Assembly: GCF_904846175.1 (NCBI RefSeq)
Contig: NZ_CAJGZM010000004.1
Coordinates: forward strand, 248,001-312,000
Reading direction: 5' to 3'
Length of the DNA stretch: 64,000 bases
DNA from: Psychrobacter immobilis
GTDB lineage: Bacteria; Pseudomonadota; Gammaproteobacteria; Pseudomonadales; Moraxellaceae
Part shown: piece by piece, positions 1-7,958 of the stretch
Position numbering within the stretch: position 1 is the first letter of the stretch
Layout: each line of letters opens with the position of its first letter
Translations under genes and position numbers: made by a program
The notes under the pieces: generated by a model
The model's input: the letters and a program-made list of their open reading frames with translations, nothing else
Database searches by the model: none
What the model was told of the DNA's origin: nothing

Positions 1-1491
1 CTTAGTCAATGCCCAAACGAATTTGCGCATGTCTTTATCTAAGGCATACTCGCCACACCATTTCATGATGCTTGAGGTGTAATCACGGATGATTTTGCCT
101 TTAGATTGCAAGATAACTTTACGACCCAATAAATCTAGTGCTTGGATACCGGTCGTGCCTTCGTACATGGTGGCGATACGAGCATCACGAGCGATCAGCT
201 CCATGCCCCATTCTTTGATATAGCCGTGACCGCCATAGACTTGCTGACCGTGTTTGGCCGCTTCAATACCAAGCTCAGTTAAGAAGCCTTTTAGGATTGG
301 CGTATAGAAGCCTAATTTGTCATCCCACTTCTCAAATTCTGCATCATCACCATTGGCGATGCCTTGAGACATTTTATCGGCATAGCGAGCTGAATGATAA
401 ATCATTGAGCGACCGCCTTCTGCAAAGGCTTTTTGGGTCAATAGCATACGGCGAACGTCTGCATGATGAATGATGGCATCAGCCACTTTTTCAGGCTCTT
501 TGGTACCTGACAAGGTGCGCATAGAACGACGGTCTTTAGCGTATGGTAGGGCGTTTTGGAATGACAATTCAGTATGCGCCAAACCTTGGATACCGGTACC
601 AATACGGGCGGTGTTCATAAAGGTGAACATGGCTTTTAGACCTTTGTTTGGCTCACCAATTAAGTAACCAACCGCATCATCAAAGTTCAGGACACAAGTC
701 GCTGATGAGCTGATACCCATTTTGTGTTCGATAGAGCCACAACCAACGCCATTACGCTCGCCGATTTCGCCTTCAGCATTTGGTAGGAATTTCGGTACGA
801 TAAATAATGAGATACCGCGTGTGCCTTCTGGTGCATCTGGTAGGCGCGCTAGTACGATGTGAATAATGTTTTCAGTTAAATCATGCTCACCGCTTGAGAT
901 GAAAATCTTAGTGCCGCTAAGCTTATAACTACCGTCTTCTTGCGGGATGGCTTTCGACTTAACTTGACCCAAATCCGTACCACATTGTGGTTCAGTCAGA
1001 CACATGGTGCCCGCCCAAGAGCCTTCAACCAGTTTATGTAAGTAAGTTTCTTTTTGCTCATCCGTACCATATTGCATAATGGTATTGATACAACCAGTCG
1101 ATAGACCAGGATACATTGCCCAAGGCCAGTTCGCCGTACCGATGATTTCAGCTTTGATAAGGTTGATTGACATTGGTAGGTTCATACCACCGAATTTTTC
1201 AGGGTACGAAATACCTTGCCAGCCGCCTTCAACGAACTGGTTATAAGCTTCTTTAAAGCCTTTAGGGGTCGTGACCACGCCATTCTCAAAATGACAGCCT
1301 TCTGCGTCTGCTGGCTGATAAAGTGGTGCAAGGACGTTTTCGGCAAAATCAGCCATACCTTGAAGAATCATATCAACCGTTTCAGGATCAGCGTTTTCGC
1401 CGTTGTCTAAATCTTTATAGTGGGTTTGGAAGTCAAAAACATCATTTATCAAAAACTTGATATCACGCAAAGGTGCTTTGTAAGTTAACAT
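1..1491 (-). CDS. Acyl-CoA dehydrogenase (FadE/DmdC-like), C-terminus outside the window
   Basis: Flavoprotein that introduces the alpha-beta double bond into an acyl-CoA thioester, the first step of beta-oxidation or of a related pathway. The start is an ATG at 1489-1491 behind an AAAGAGAG Shine-Dalgarno, and 497 codons are visible before the window ends. The translation contains the family's flavin/substrate segment TEPQCGTDLG, the hinge ISSGEHDL, and the C-terminal motif MYEGTTGIQALDL, in which the Glu at about residue 444 is the expected catalytic base. The N-terminal MLTYKAPLRDIKFLINDVF is typical of the long (about 600 residue) enzymes often annotated as DmdC or acyl-CoA dehydrogenases with an extra C-terminal domain. 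I cannot tell the natural substrate. It is divergent from the FUSC gene at 1904. Confidence 0.9.
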   Translation of the reverse strand, partial: MLTYKAPLRDIKFLINDVFDFQTHYKDLDNGENADPETVDMILQGMADFAENVLAPLYQPADAEGCHFENGVVTTPKGFKEAYNQFVEGGWQGISYPEKFGGMNLPMSINLIKAEIIGTANWPWAMYPGLSTGCINTIMQYGTDEQKETYLHKLVEGSWAGTMCLTEPQCGTDLGQVKSKAIPQEDGSYKLSGTKIFISSGEHDLTENIIHIVLARLPDAPEGTRGISLFIVPKFLPNAEGEIGERNGVGCGSIEHKMGISSSATCVLNFDDAVGYLIGEPNKGLKAMFTFMNTARIGTGIQGLAHTELSFQNALPYAKDRRSMRTLSGTKEPEKVADAIIHHADVRRMLLTQKAFAEGGRSMIYHSARYADKMSQGIANGDDAEFEKWDDKLGFYTPILKGFLTELGIEAAKHGQQVYGGHGYIKEWGMELIARDARIATMYEGTTGIQALDLLGRKVILQSKGKIIRDYTSSIMKWCGEYALDKDMRKFVWALTK

Positions 1492-1903
1492 AGTCGCTCT
1501 CTTTGGTTATTCGCTAATATAGACTGTCAACTTAGTAGGTAAGCGACGATTTATGGAAGCGGTTGTTTAATTATTTGGGGTAATGGTGGACAATATCAGG
1601 CGTTGTCATGCAGTTTTATTAAGAACAGCTTATCCATTTCGATAACCGTTAAGGTGTCCTTGATAAAAAATAGCTGTTTTGGCATTGAGGTCAGTATAAA
1701 TCTTCTATAACGACAAATATACAACTAATAACTAATATTCATAATTAGGTATTAAAAACAAAACATTTGGTTATAAATATAGAATATTGTTTTGAATGAC
1801 CCTTTTTATTTTGAACTGTCTATAACTCGCATAATGTGGTTTAAAGATAGATGATAGTAGCAAAAATATTTAACGATATGATTTACGTGAACCAATAAGA
1901 TGA
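1492..1903. other. Divergent intergenic region
   Basis: 412 bp between the divergent acyl-CoA dehydrogenase and FUSC genes. It is AT-rich and must hold both promoters. I saw no convincing ORF, RNA gene or repeat, and no promoter clear enough to place. Confidence 0.5.
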
Positions 1904-3079
1904 ATGATGAATAAAAGAAAGCCAATTATGAGCGCATCAAAGCGCCAAGCAAAACATAAGTCACAACACAAGGTAATGCCAGCATCTTGGCTAATAGCAT
2001 TATTTGCGCGCTTAAAAAATCTCATCGACGGCGAACTCCATCACTTGCTGACGGTCAATCGTAGCAAGCGCCCGTGGCATATGCCGATTATTGCTGCGAT
2101 TGCGATTAGCTTTCCGGTATTTGTGGGTGCCTACTTTGACGCCTTATCGTCTGGTATCAAGGCGTCTTTGGGGGCGATGGTTATTTTAAACGTCCCCTTA
2201 GTCGGTAAGCTGCCGTATCGGTTGGTGACAGTGATGGCATGGGGCTTTGCAATGTCGTTGTGCTTTGCGCTCGGTTTGATAGCACAGCAAATCCCACCAT
2301 TAAAATTGCCCATATTTACCTTGATGGCTTTTGGCATTGTGATTTTTGGGCGTTATTATCGCCAGCCACCGCCTGCAGGCTTGTTTGTGATGATGGCGGG
2401 AGCGATTGCGCTATTTATACCGCTGCCCCTAGAAGACGTCATGCCAGCCACGGGTTTGGTAATGCTCGGCAGCGGCTTTGCTTTGGTGATGGCGCTGTTA
2501 TATTCGCTGTTTTTATTGGCGACGCGCCCATCGACGCCGACACCTACTTATAGCTATGAGCCCGATACCATCACGGAAAGTGTGATTGTCGCCGGTTTTG
2601 TGAGTTTAGCGCTAGTTATCGCGCTTACCTTGAATTTATCAAATCCGTATTGGGCGGCGGTCAGCTGCTTTTTGATTATCCAAGGTATTCATTTGCGTAC
2701 CATGTGGATTAAGCAGATACATCGCTTGCTTGGGACGATATTAGGCGTGGGGCTGGCGGGTTGGATGCTATCGTGGGGTTTGCCGATATGGGGCGTGGCG
2801 CTGGCGATATTGGCAATGATGCTCTGTATTGAAACCTTGGTCGACCGCCATTATGGGCTGGCGGTGATATTTATCACGCCGCTAACGATATTTATTGCTG
2901 AATACGGCAGTGGTTTGCCGTTTTCTGAGCAAGCTTACCAAGAAGTCATTTTGGCACGTTTGTTTGATACCATTATTGGTTGCTTGGTCGGTTTAAGCGG
3001 CGGCGTGGTGATGCATTCAACCAATTTACGCGTACCGCTGCGCCGGATGGAGGATTGGTTATTGGCGCGTTTTGGCTAA
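1904..3079 (+). CDS. FUSC family membrane transporter (aromatic acid / fusaric acid resistance type)
   Basis: A 391-residue inner membrane protein with two blocks of hydrophobic helices (about residues 60-205 and 230-365) separated by a short polar linker, the layout of the FUSC membrane domain of fusaric acid resistance and aromatic acid efflux proteins. The N-terminal 50 residues are basic and hydrophilic. The second block carries the family-like stretch NPYWAAVSCFLIIQG followed by a basic loop and the segment LGTILGVGLAGW. It lacks the long cytoplasmic C-terminal domain of the AaeB class. ATG 1904 has no clear ribosome site; ATG 1928, behind an AAAGAAAG stretch, is an equally plausible start. 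The substrate is unknown. A strong terminator follows. Confidence 0.75.
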   Translation: MMNKRKPIMSASKRQAKHKSQHKVMPASWLIALFARLKNLIDGELHHLLTVNRSKRPWHMPIIAAIAISFPVFVGAYFDALSSGIKASLGAMVILNVPLVGKLPYRLVTVMAWGFAMSLCFALGLIAQQIPPLKLPIFTLMAFGIVIFGRYYRQPPPAGLFVMMAGAIALFIPLPLEDVMPATGLVMLGSGFALVMALLYSLFLLATRPSTPTPTYSYEPDTITESVIVAGFVSLALVIALTLNLSNPYWAAVSCFLIIQGIHLRTMWIKQIHRLLGTILGVGLAGWMLSWGLPIWGVALAILAMMLCIETLVDRHYGLAVIFITPLTIFIAEYGSGLPFSEQAYQEVILARLFDTIIGCLVGLSGGVVMHSTNLRVPLRRMEDWLLARFG

Positions 3080-3115
3080 ATAAATACCTTTATAAAAGAA
3101 GGTATACATGATTAG

Positions 3116-3152
3116 AAAAGGCCGTATAAGTAATATTTATACGGCCTTTTTA
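3116..3152. terminator. Bidirectional terminator between the FUSC gene and aroE
   Basis: A perfect 14-bp stem (AAAAGGCCGTATAA and its complement) with a 7-base loop, flanked by A and T runs on both sides. It lies between two convergent genes and should end transcripts from both. Confidence 0.9.
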
Positions 3153-3202
3153 ATCGTCACGTTTAATACCTTCAATACTTTAAAGATGTTTAAAAATAGC
3201 AA

Positions 3203-4063
3203 TCAAAGCGCTTGTAAGGTTTTAGTGACTTTTACCACATCAATCGTATGTCCCGTCCAACACTCAAAGCTTAACGCCGCTTGCCCGATAAGCATGCCAT
3301 AACCATCAGATGTTTGCGCGCCGCGCTCGGCAAAATGCTGTAAAAATGGCAGCTCACGTCCATACATCATATCGTAGGCATAATGGCCGCTGAGCTCGTC
3401 GCTAAGCAGCAGCGTATCGCCCGATAAACCAATCGAGGTGGCATTGATGATGATATCAAAATCACCGCTTAGCGCTTCAGTGCTACAAGTTTTAATTTGC
3501 TGGTCATTAATGGTTTCACTCGCTACGCTTAGCTCAGCAACCAAATTAATCGCTTTACTTAATGTACGATTGGCAAGGGTTAGCTCGGCGATACCCGCTT
3601 CAATCAATGGTAATATCACCCCACGTGCCGCGCCACCTGCACCGATAATTGCCACGCGCGCATCCTTTAGCGGCCAGCCTAAGCTTGTGATGTGATTGAC
3701 CAAACCTTGACCATCGGTATTATCACCATATATTGCCTCGGCTATCGGTGTGCCACTTTTTAACAGCGCTTTATTTAGCAGCAAGGTATTGACTGCGCCA
3801 GCGACCTTGGCGTGTTCAGACAAGCCGCCACGCGCCGCGCAGCAATCATAAGCCACTTGCTTAAAGGGCACGGTCACATTGGCACCAACGCCGCCGCCCT
3901 GAAAAAAGGCCTCAATTACCGCAGTAAAACCGGCTGCATCATCGGGGCAATACTGGCGTTGATAGCTAATATTTATACCCACCTGCGCTGCAAATTGCGT
4001 ATGGATTTCAGGAGATTTACTGTGGGCAATCGGATTGCCAATAACGATAAAATGCTGGGTCAT
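3203..4063 (-). CDS. aroE: Shikimate 5-dehydrogenase
   Basis: NADP-dependent reduction of 3-dehydroshikimate to shikimate in the chorismate pathway, cytoplasmic. The 286-residue product has the shikimate-binding SKS near residues 15-17, the catalytic Lys about 68 in NVTVPFK, the GDNTDG motif with the catalytic Asp about 117, and the NADP loop GAGGAARG at about 141-148. The open frame extends 27 codons further upstream to 4144, but family alignment puts the start at MTQHFIVIGNP (ATG at 4061-4063), and the extension is not family-like. Length is close to the usual 270-285. Convergent with the FUSC gene. Confidence 0.97.
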   Translation of the reverse strand: MTQHFIVIGNPIAHSKSPEIHTQFAAQVGINISYQRQYCPDDAAGFTAVIEAFFQGGGVGANVTVPFKQVAYDCCAARGGLSEHAKVAGAVNTLLLNKALLKSGTPIAEAIYGDNTDGQGLVNHITSLGWPLKDARVAIIGAGGAARGVILPLIEAGIAELTLANRTLSKAINLVAELSVASETINDQQIKTCSTEALSGDFDIIINATSIGLSGDTLLLSDELSGHYAYDMMYGRELPFLQHFAERGAQTSDGYGMLIGQAALSFECWTGHTIDVVKVTKTLQAL

Positions 4064-4531
4064 AAAGGGTTCGCTGGCTATAAGGGTTAAAATAGTGGCA
4101 AAATTAACAGGCAAGAAGTTATCAATAAAAAGTTGATAATCCAATCATTCCAATTAATCGCACTTCTTCCGTTCATCATAGGGGATAACGCTATCTTGCA
4201 CAAATTTGTACTGCGTAAATTAATCGTTCAATTAATGCTTTAATAGATGATATTTTTGCCTCGTGAGGTCTTTAACAAATCTGTACTCTGTGGGAGTGTT
4301 ATCCGTAACGTAAAGGCTAGTCAAGTGTTAAGCAGTTGGGTAAACTAGGGAGCATCAAAATTTCTATTGGCTTTGTGTTTTAATAACTACTACAGTATAA
4401 AAAGAAAAGACCAGTCGATAACAGAGTATATAAATATAAAAAATTAACAAACATTGTTCATTACCAGCGGCATCGCTGTCCGCTCGTTGATACTATTTTC
4501 AGACCTTTATAAAAGTGTGAGTAAATTGCCT
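4064..4531. other. Intergenic region between aroE and a lipoprotein gene
   Basis: 468 bp of divergent, AT-rich spacer. The frame of the lipoprotein stays open back to 4454, but that extension would put a hydrophobic stretch ahead of a proper lipoprotein signal, so I treat it as noncoding. No RNA gene or terminator seen. Confidence 0.45.
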
Positions 4532-5206
4532 ATGTTGAAGAATAGCCTACAGACCCTGATGGTCGGTACGATAATGGCAGTTGGCGTGTCTTTGAGCGCC
4601 TGTAATAGCAACAAAGAAAGCGATACAGCAGCTGAAGACGTCAGCGCTGAGAGTAGCGAGCAGACCATCGCTGAAACCTCCAAACCAGACAATACCAAGG
4701 CAAATGCTGACCTCGATGGCGCCACTGCGGCGCAAGGGACACCAATAAAATATGACGTCGCCTCTTGGGGCACCGCTAAAGTTAAAGCTCTGAACGTTGA
4801 TGAGCTTAGCGCGATAAAGTCAGCATTTGGTAAAGTGGTCAGCACTGATGAAAATAGCTTGGATTATGCCAGTAATCCGGCGTCCAAATATCGCTTTATG
4901 CAGAATGATGCGCCGTATTTAGACTTGATTGATTCTGAAAAATATCTTGAGCTTGGCTGGTATTTTGCCAATCCGACTGACTCTGATAAAGAAAAAGAGC
5001 TCAGCCAAAACCATGCTAAAAAATCTTATCAGCTGGCGCGCCAACTGATGGGTGATGAAGGCGGCAAGCTGGTCGCTGATATGCTCGGTGGTCAAATTAT
5101 CAAAAATAAAACCATCGGCGGTCAAAAAGTAGAGCTAGCAAAATGCGAGTTTTATAGCTGTATGCTGGTGATTAATAAATCCGCTTCTCAAGCCGCTGAT
5201 AAATAA
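4532..5206 (+). CDS. Predicted lipoprotein of unknown function, upstream of pabC
   Basis: The product begins with a lipoprotein signal peptide ending at VSLSAC, so it is expected to be lipidated at Cys24 and membrane anchored. Then comes an acidic, Ser/Thr/Ala-rich linker (about residues 25-65) and a globular part of about 150 residues. I do not recognise the globular domain. It contains three cysteines in the last 35 residues region (KCEFYSC pattern). The start is chosen so that the signal peptide is intact; a GTG at 4517 is an alternative, and no clear Shine-Dalgarno helps. The stop lies 15 bp before pabC, so the two probably share a transcript. Confidence 0.7.
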   Translation: MLKNSLQTLMVGTIMAVGVSLSACNSNKESDTAAEDVSAESSEQTIAETSKPDNTKANADLDGATAAQGTPIKYDVASWGTAKVKALNVDELSAIKSAFGKVVSTDENSLDYASNPASKYRFMQNDAPYLDLIDSEKYLELGWYFANPTDSDKEKELSQNHAKKSYQLARQLMGDEGGKLVADMLGGQIIKNKTIGGQKVELAKCEFYSCMLVINKSASQAADK

Positions 5207-5221
5207 GCGGGGCTAGCCTTG

Positions 5222-6181
5222 ATGTCGCCCAATACCTGGATATGTTTGCATCCATCCAATGCTACGACAGATGCTGCCAAGCTTACTATGTCATTAGACA
5301 ATCGCGGGCTGGCATACGGTGATGGTTTTTTTACCACCATGGGCATCATTGATGGGCAGATACTATGGTTGGACTATCATCAGCAGCGCCTGAACTCGCA
5401 TGCGATAGCCTTACAACTGCAGCTTGACAGCGATTCACTATTAGCGATATTACAAACGCATGCCAAGCAATTACAGCAAGGCATGCTAAAACTTATCGTA
5501 ACGCGTGCTTCCCAAGAAGTTCGTGGTTATGGTTATACACCAAATACTTGCGGCAGTATTTGCGAGATTTGGCTTAAATCTTCGCCAATGAGCATTACCA
5601 CTGCGCAATCGCTGCCTATCGCGGTTAATGGGCAATTCATCCCGCTACAACCAGCCGCTAGCGCCATTTGCTTATCGTCTCAGATTGCTTGTCTACCGCT
5701 GCCACTAGCTGGACTGAAAAGCTTAAATCGTCTGGATAATGTACTGGCAAGTGGCGAGCTGCAAGCTATCAAAGCCAAAGCATTGGAAGGCAATATCAAA
5801 CCAAGCTTCGGCGAAGGTCTGCTACGCGATATGAGCGGACAATGGGTTGAGGGGACGACGAGTAATGTGTTTTATCAATTATCACAATCGCCAGTCGCAA
5901 AATCGTCCAATCGTCCACATGCTCAAAGCAACAGCAACTATCTGAGCGCTGGTCAATGGTATACGCCATCGATGGCGCAATCGGGCGTCGCTGGAGTGAT
6001 GCGGCAAGTGATTATCGATGAGTTATCGACTACCAAAAACCCCGTTATCATCAGGTCTTTACAAGATGAGGATTTACCTCATTTAAGCCGGCTGTTCTTT
6101 TGCAATGCGCTGCGCGGTATCATGCCAATGACCAGTCTGACTTTATTGTCAGGTGAAGTGGTGGGTTTTGACGCGATTTAA
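5222..6181 (+). CDS. pabC: Aminodeoxychorismate lyase
   Basis: PLP enzyme that splits 4-amino-4-deoxychorismate into 4-aminobenzoate and pyruvate for folate synthesis. It is a fold type IV aminotransferase: the N-terminal motif SLDNRGLAYGDGFFTTM, the Schiff-base Lys at about 166 in GLKSLNRLDNVLA, and the C-terminal VEGTTSNVF are all present. 319 residues is longer than the usual 270; the extra length is partly a polar insert around residues 225-245. ATG 5222 directly follows a TTG. In many gamma-proteobacteria pabC is followed by mltG and tmk; here about 1.75 kb of cassette DNA separates them. Its stop overlaps the stop of the convergent DpnD-like gene. Confidence 0.93.
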   Translation: MSPNTWICLHPSNATTDAAKLTMSLDNRGLAYGDGFFTTMGIIDGQILWLDYHQQRLNSHAIALQLQLDSDSLLAILQTHAKQLQQGMLKLIVTRASQEVRGYGYTPNTCGSICEIWLKSSPMSITTAQSLPIAVNGQFIPLQPAASAICLSSQIACLPLPLAGLKSLNRLDNVLASGELQAIKAKALEGNIKPSFGEGLLRDMSGQWVEGTTSNVFYQLSQSPVAKSSNRPHAQSNSNYLSAGQWYTPSMAQSGVAGVMRQVIIDELSTTKNPVIIRSLQDEDLPHLSRLFFCNALRGIMPMTSLTLLSGEVVGFDAI

Positions 6182-6375
6182 CCGTATTTAAAAATATTAA
6201 ATTTGGTGTCAATTAAGTCGTCAGGGTACAAAATAATATCTTCATTGCGATAAATATCTCGCGCTTTTAATAGTGCTTCTTGCTCGTTCTCTGCCAACAC
6301 TTCCACGATGTTACTTAGCGTCTCAATAATTTCTATCTGAAATATTCTCTCTACTTTCTTATCTATTTTTATCAT
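6178..6375 (-). CDS. DpnD/PcfM-like small protein
   Basis: A 65-residue protein that matches, from memory, the DpnD/PcfM family pattern: an IEIIETLSNIVEVLAENEQE stretch, then EAL..A...Y, a IILYPDDLID segment and an acidic C-terminus. In Streptococcus pneumoniae dpnD is the second gene of the DpnI cassette, and its role is unknown. Finding it 650 bp from a DpnI homologue supports both calls. ATG 6375 is preferred to the TTG at 6387. The stop overlaps the last bases of pabC on the other strand. It is transcribed away from the 164-residue gene at 6532. No function is established. Confidence 0.75.
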   Translation of the reverse strand: MIKIDKKVERIFQIEIIETLSNIVEVLAENEQEALLKARDIYRNEDIILYPDDLIDTKFNIFKYG

Positions 6376-6531
6376 TACTATTCTCAATACACACCTATCA
6401 AAGTGTCTTTAGGATTTATATCCGATAGGTTAGCAAAGGCGCTTAAAAGAAGTGATCGTCTTTTGTTAAGTGGACTTGTGCGCTAAGTAAAATCGATCAA
6501 TGATCCTGTTTTTGAAAAAGGATAAAATCGC

Positions 6532-7026
6532 ATGCGCCCAATCTATGAAAATAAACGAATTCCACTACAAGTACGTCGATTAATAATATTTAGTGAAATT
6601 TGTCTTAAGGCAAAAAAATGCCCTCATGAAAATGTCTATTTAAATACTAAATCCCAACTAGCATTTAGCGTTATGTACTTTAAGGACAGTAAAAAATATG
6701 TAGCTTACGGCGGAGTTTTTGAATATTCGTACATATTAGATGAAGGTATTAAATATGATTTCGATATTCCTATACATAGTGATTATCCAATGTGTACCAT
6801 TACTGTCAAAGGACAGCCCTTTACTAAACCTGCTCGTACAGCATTAGGATTACTGACAGATTGGAATAAATATGTACAGAATAAAGTCAGTAACTCATTT
6901 GAATATGACTTAAATCCTATGTTTTTAGTACATGGTGAGTTAGGTAAAACCTACGTTCCTCATAGATTTTATGAGATTTTGGTATCAAGTGCAGATTTAC
7001 CTCTTTGGGATAATAAAAACACTTAA
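6532..7026 (+). CDS. Hypothetical protein of the DpnI cassette
   Basis: A 164-residue soluble protein with no signal peptide or membrane segment. I do not recognise it. It is basic at the N-terminus (RPIYENKRIPLQVRRL) and rich in aromatic residues and in beta-like segments in the middle. The ATG has an AAAAGGAT Shine-Dalgarno about 7 bases upstream. Its stop overlaps the stop of the convergent DpnI homologue by 4 bp, so the two genes look fixed together in one cassette. The 145-bp region upstream contains three GATC sites. AT-rich codon use differs from pabC and mltG and suggests transfer. Confidence 0.65.
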   Translation: MRPIYENKRIPLQVRRLIIFSEICLKAKKCPHENVYLNTKSQLAFSVMYFKDSKKYVAYGGVFEYSYILDEGIKYDFDIPIHSDYPMCTITVKGQPFTKPARTALGLLTDWNKYVQNKVSNSFEYDLNPMFLVHGELGKTYVPHRFYEILVSSADLPLWDNKNT

Positions 7027-7787
7027 TATAATTTGCGATATTGCCCACGACTGGTAAATTCAATAATGCCTTTATCGCGTAACACTTGTAATTGCTGACG
7101 AATTTTATCGTTAACATGGTTGTTTTCAGGATGTTTAATCTTTAATAAGTCGGCAAACGCATAAACTTGATTGAGAGAAAAGCTATCTTCTAGTCTATCA
7201 ATACATTGCCATACATCTAGCGTCCAGCCACGCGAAGCTGTAGATTGTTCGCGTAAAAACAAAGTTTTTTGAAATTGCTCGGTGACATTTTCGCGTGGTA
7301 TGACCTGCTGGTCTTTGACCAAAAATACTTTTCCCGATTCGGGCACTTTATGCAAGTCTATATTGCAGCCGACCCAACCGGCGCGTTTGGCAGTAACGGA
7401 TAATGGTTTGCGTTTTATAATCATGTCTGGTTTAAAAAACTGTTTGGGAATGATTAAAAAATTATTAACGCTCAATGCTTGGGAGTAGGTTAAAAAGAAA
7501 AAGTTTGGATTGTTATCACTGTTGATGCGCTCAATCATAGTGTCATAAGCGCCATCATTGATAATGTTGCTTAATTTCGCTTTCTTACTTTTTAGCTCAT
7601 ATTCTTCGCTACAATGTGCGCAATAAAAATCAGCAACAGGCTTTCCGTTCGTAAATTCAGCCAATGGCGCATTATTACAATTAGGGCAATAGCTTTGATT
7701 GGCAACCCAATCTTCACTTAGTACTCTAATGATTTGGCTTGGTGACTTATAGTTTTTGGCAAGACTTTGATTGAAATGTAGATTCAT
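7023..7787 (-). CDS. DpnI-family restriction endonuclease (cuts methylated GATC)
   Basis: At 254 residues it is the same length as pneumococcal DpnI and similar from end to end as I remember that sequence. The N-terminal PD-(D/E)XK catalytic domain has Asp53, Glu64 and Lys66 (VADFYC...EEYELKSK), and four Cys (34, 37, 56, 59) form the zinc site. The segments RRPVADFYC-like, NDGAYDTM, NPNFFFLTYSQAL and RAGWVGCNIDL are conserved. The C-terminal 80 residues should be the winged helix that also reads the methylated site (RQQLQVLRDKGIIEFTSRGQYRKL). DpnI cleaves G(m6A)TC, so the host should not methylate GATC. No cognate methylase is expected or seen. Start ATG at 7785-7787; no strong Shine-Dalgarno. 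Confidence 0.93.
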   Translation of the reverse strand: MNLHFNQSLAKNYKSPSQIIRVLSEDWVANQSYCPNCNNAPLAEFTNGKPVADFYCAHCSEEYELKSKKAKLSNIINDGAYDTMIERINSDNNPNFFFLTYSQALSVNNFLIIPKQFFKPDMIIKRKPLSVTAKRAGWVGCNIDLHKVPESGKVFLVKDQQVIPRENVTEQFQKTLFLREQSTASRGWTLDVWQCIDRLEDSFSLNQVYAFADLLKIKHPENNHVNDKIRQQLQVLRDKGIIEFTSRGQYRKLY

Positions 7788-7958
7788 AACAAGTTTTCGT
7801 AATCAATGATGAAGTGCGAAAATAACATTAAAAGAGTATGGATATTAAGCCGTAACTCTTAAGCTAACCATCAAGTTAATCGATAAGCTAAGCAAATACC
7901 ATTGAAAATCGCCCAGTTCAATGCTAAATTCTAGCAAACTTCTCCCTCGCGAGTGAAC

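Noticed and set aside
4454-4531. N-terminal extension of the lipoprotein before pabC
   Set aside because: It would hide the lipoprotein signal behind 26 residues; the signal peptide and lipobox argue for a start at 4532.
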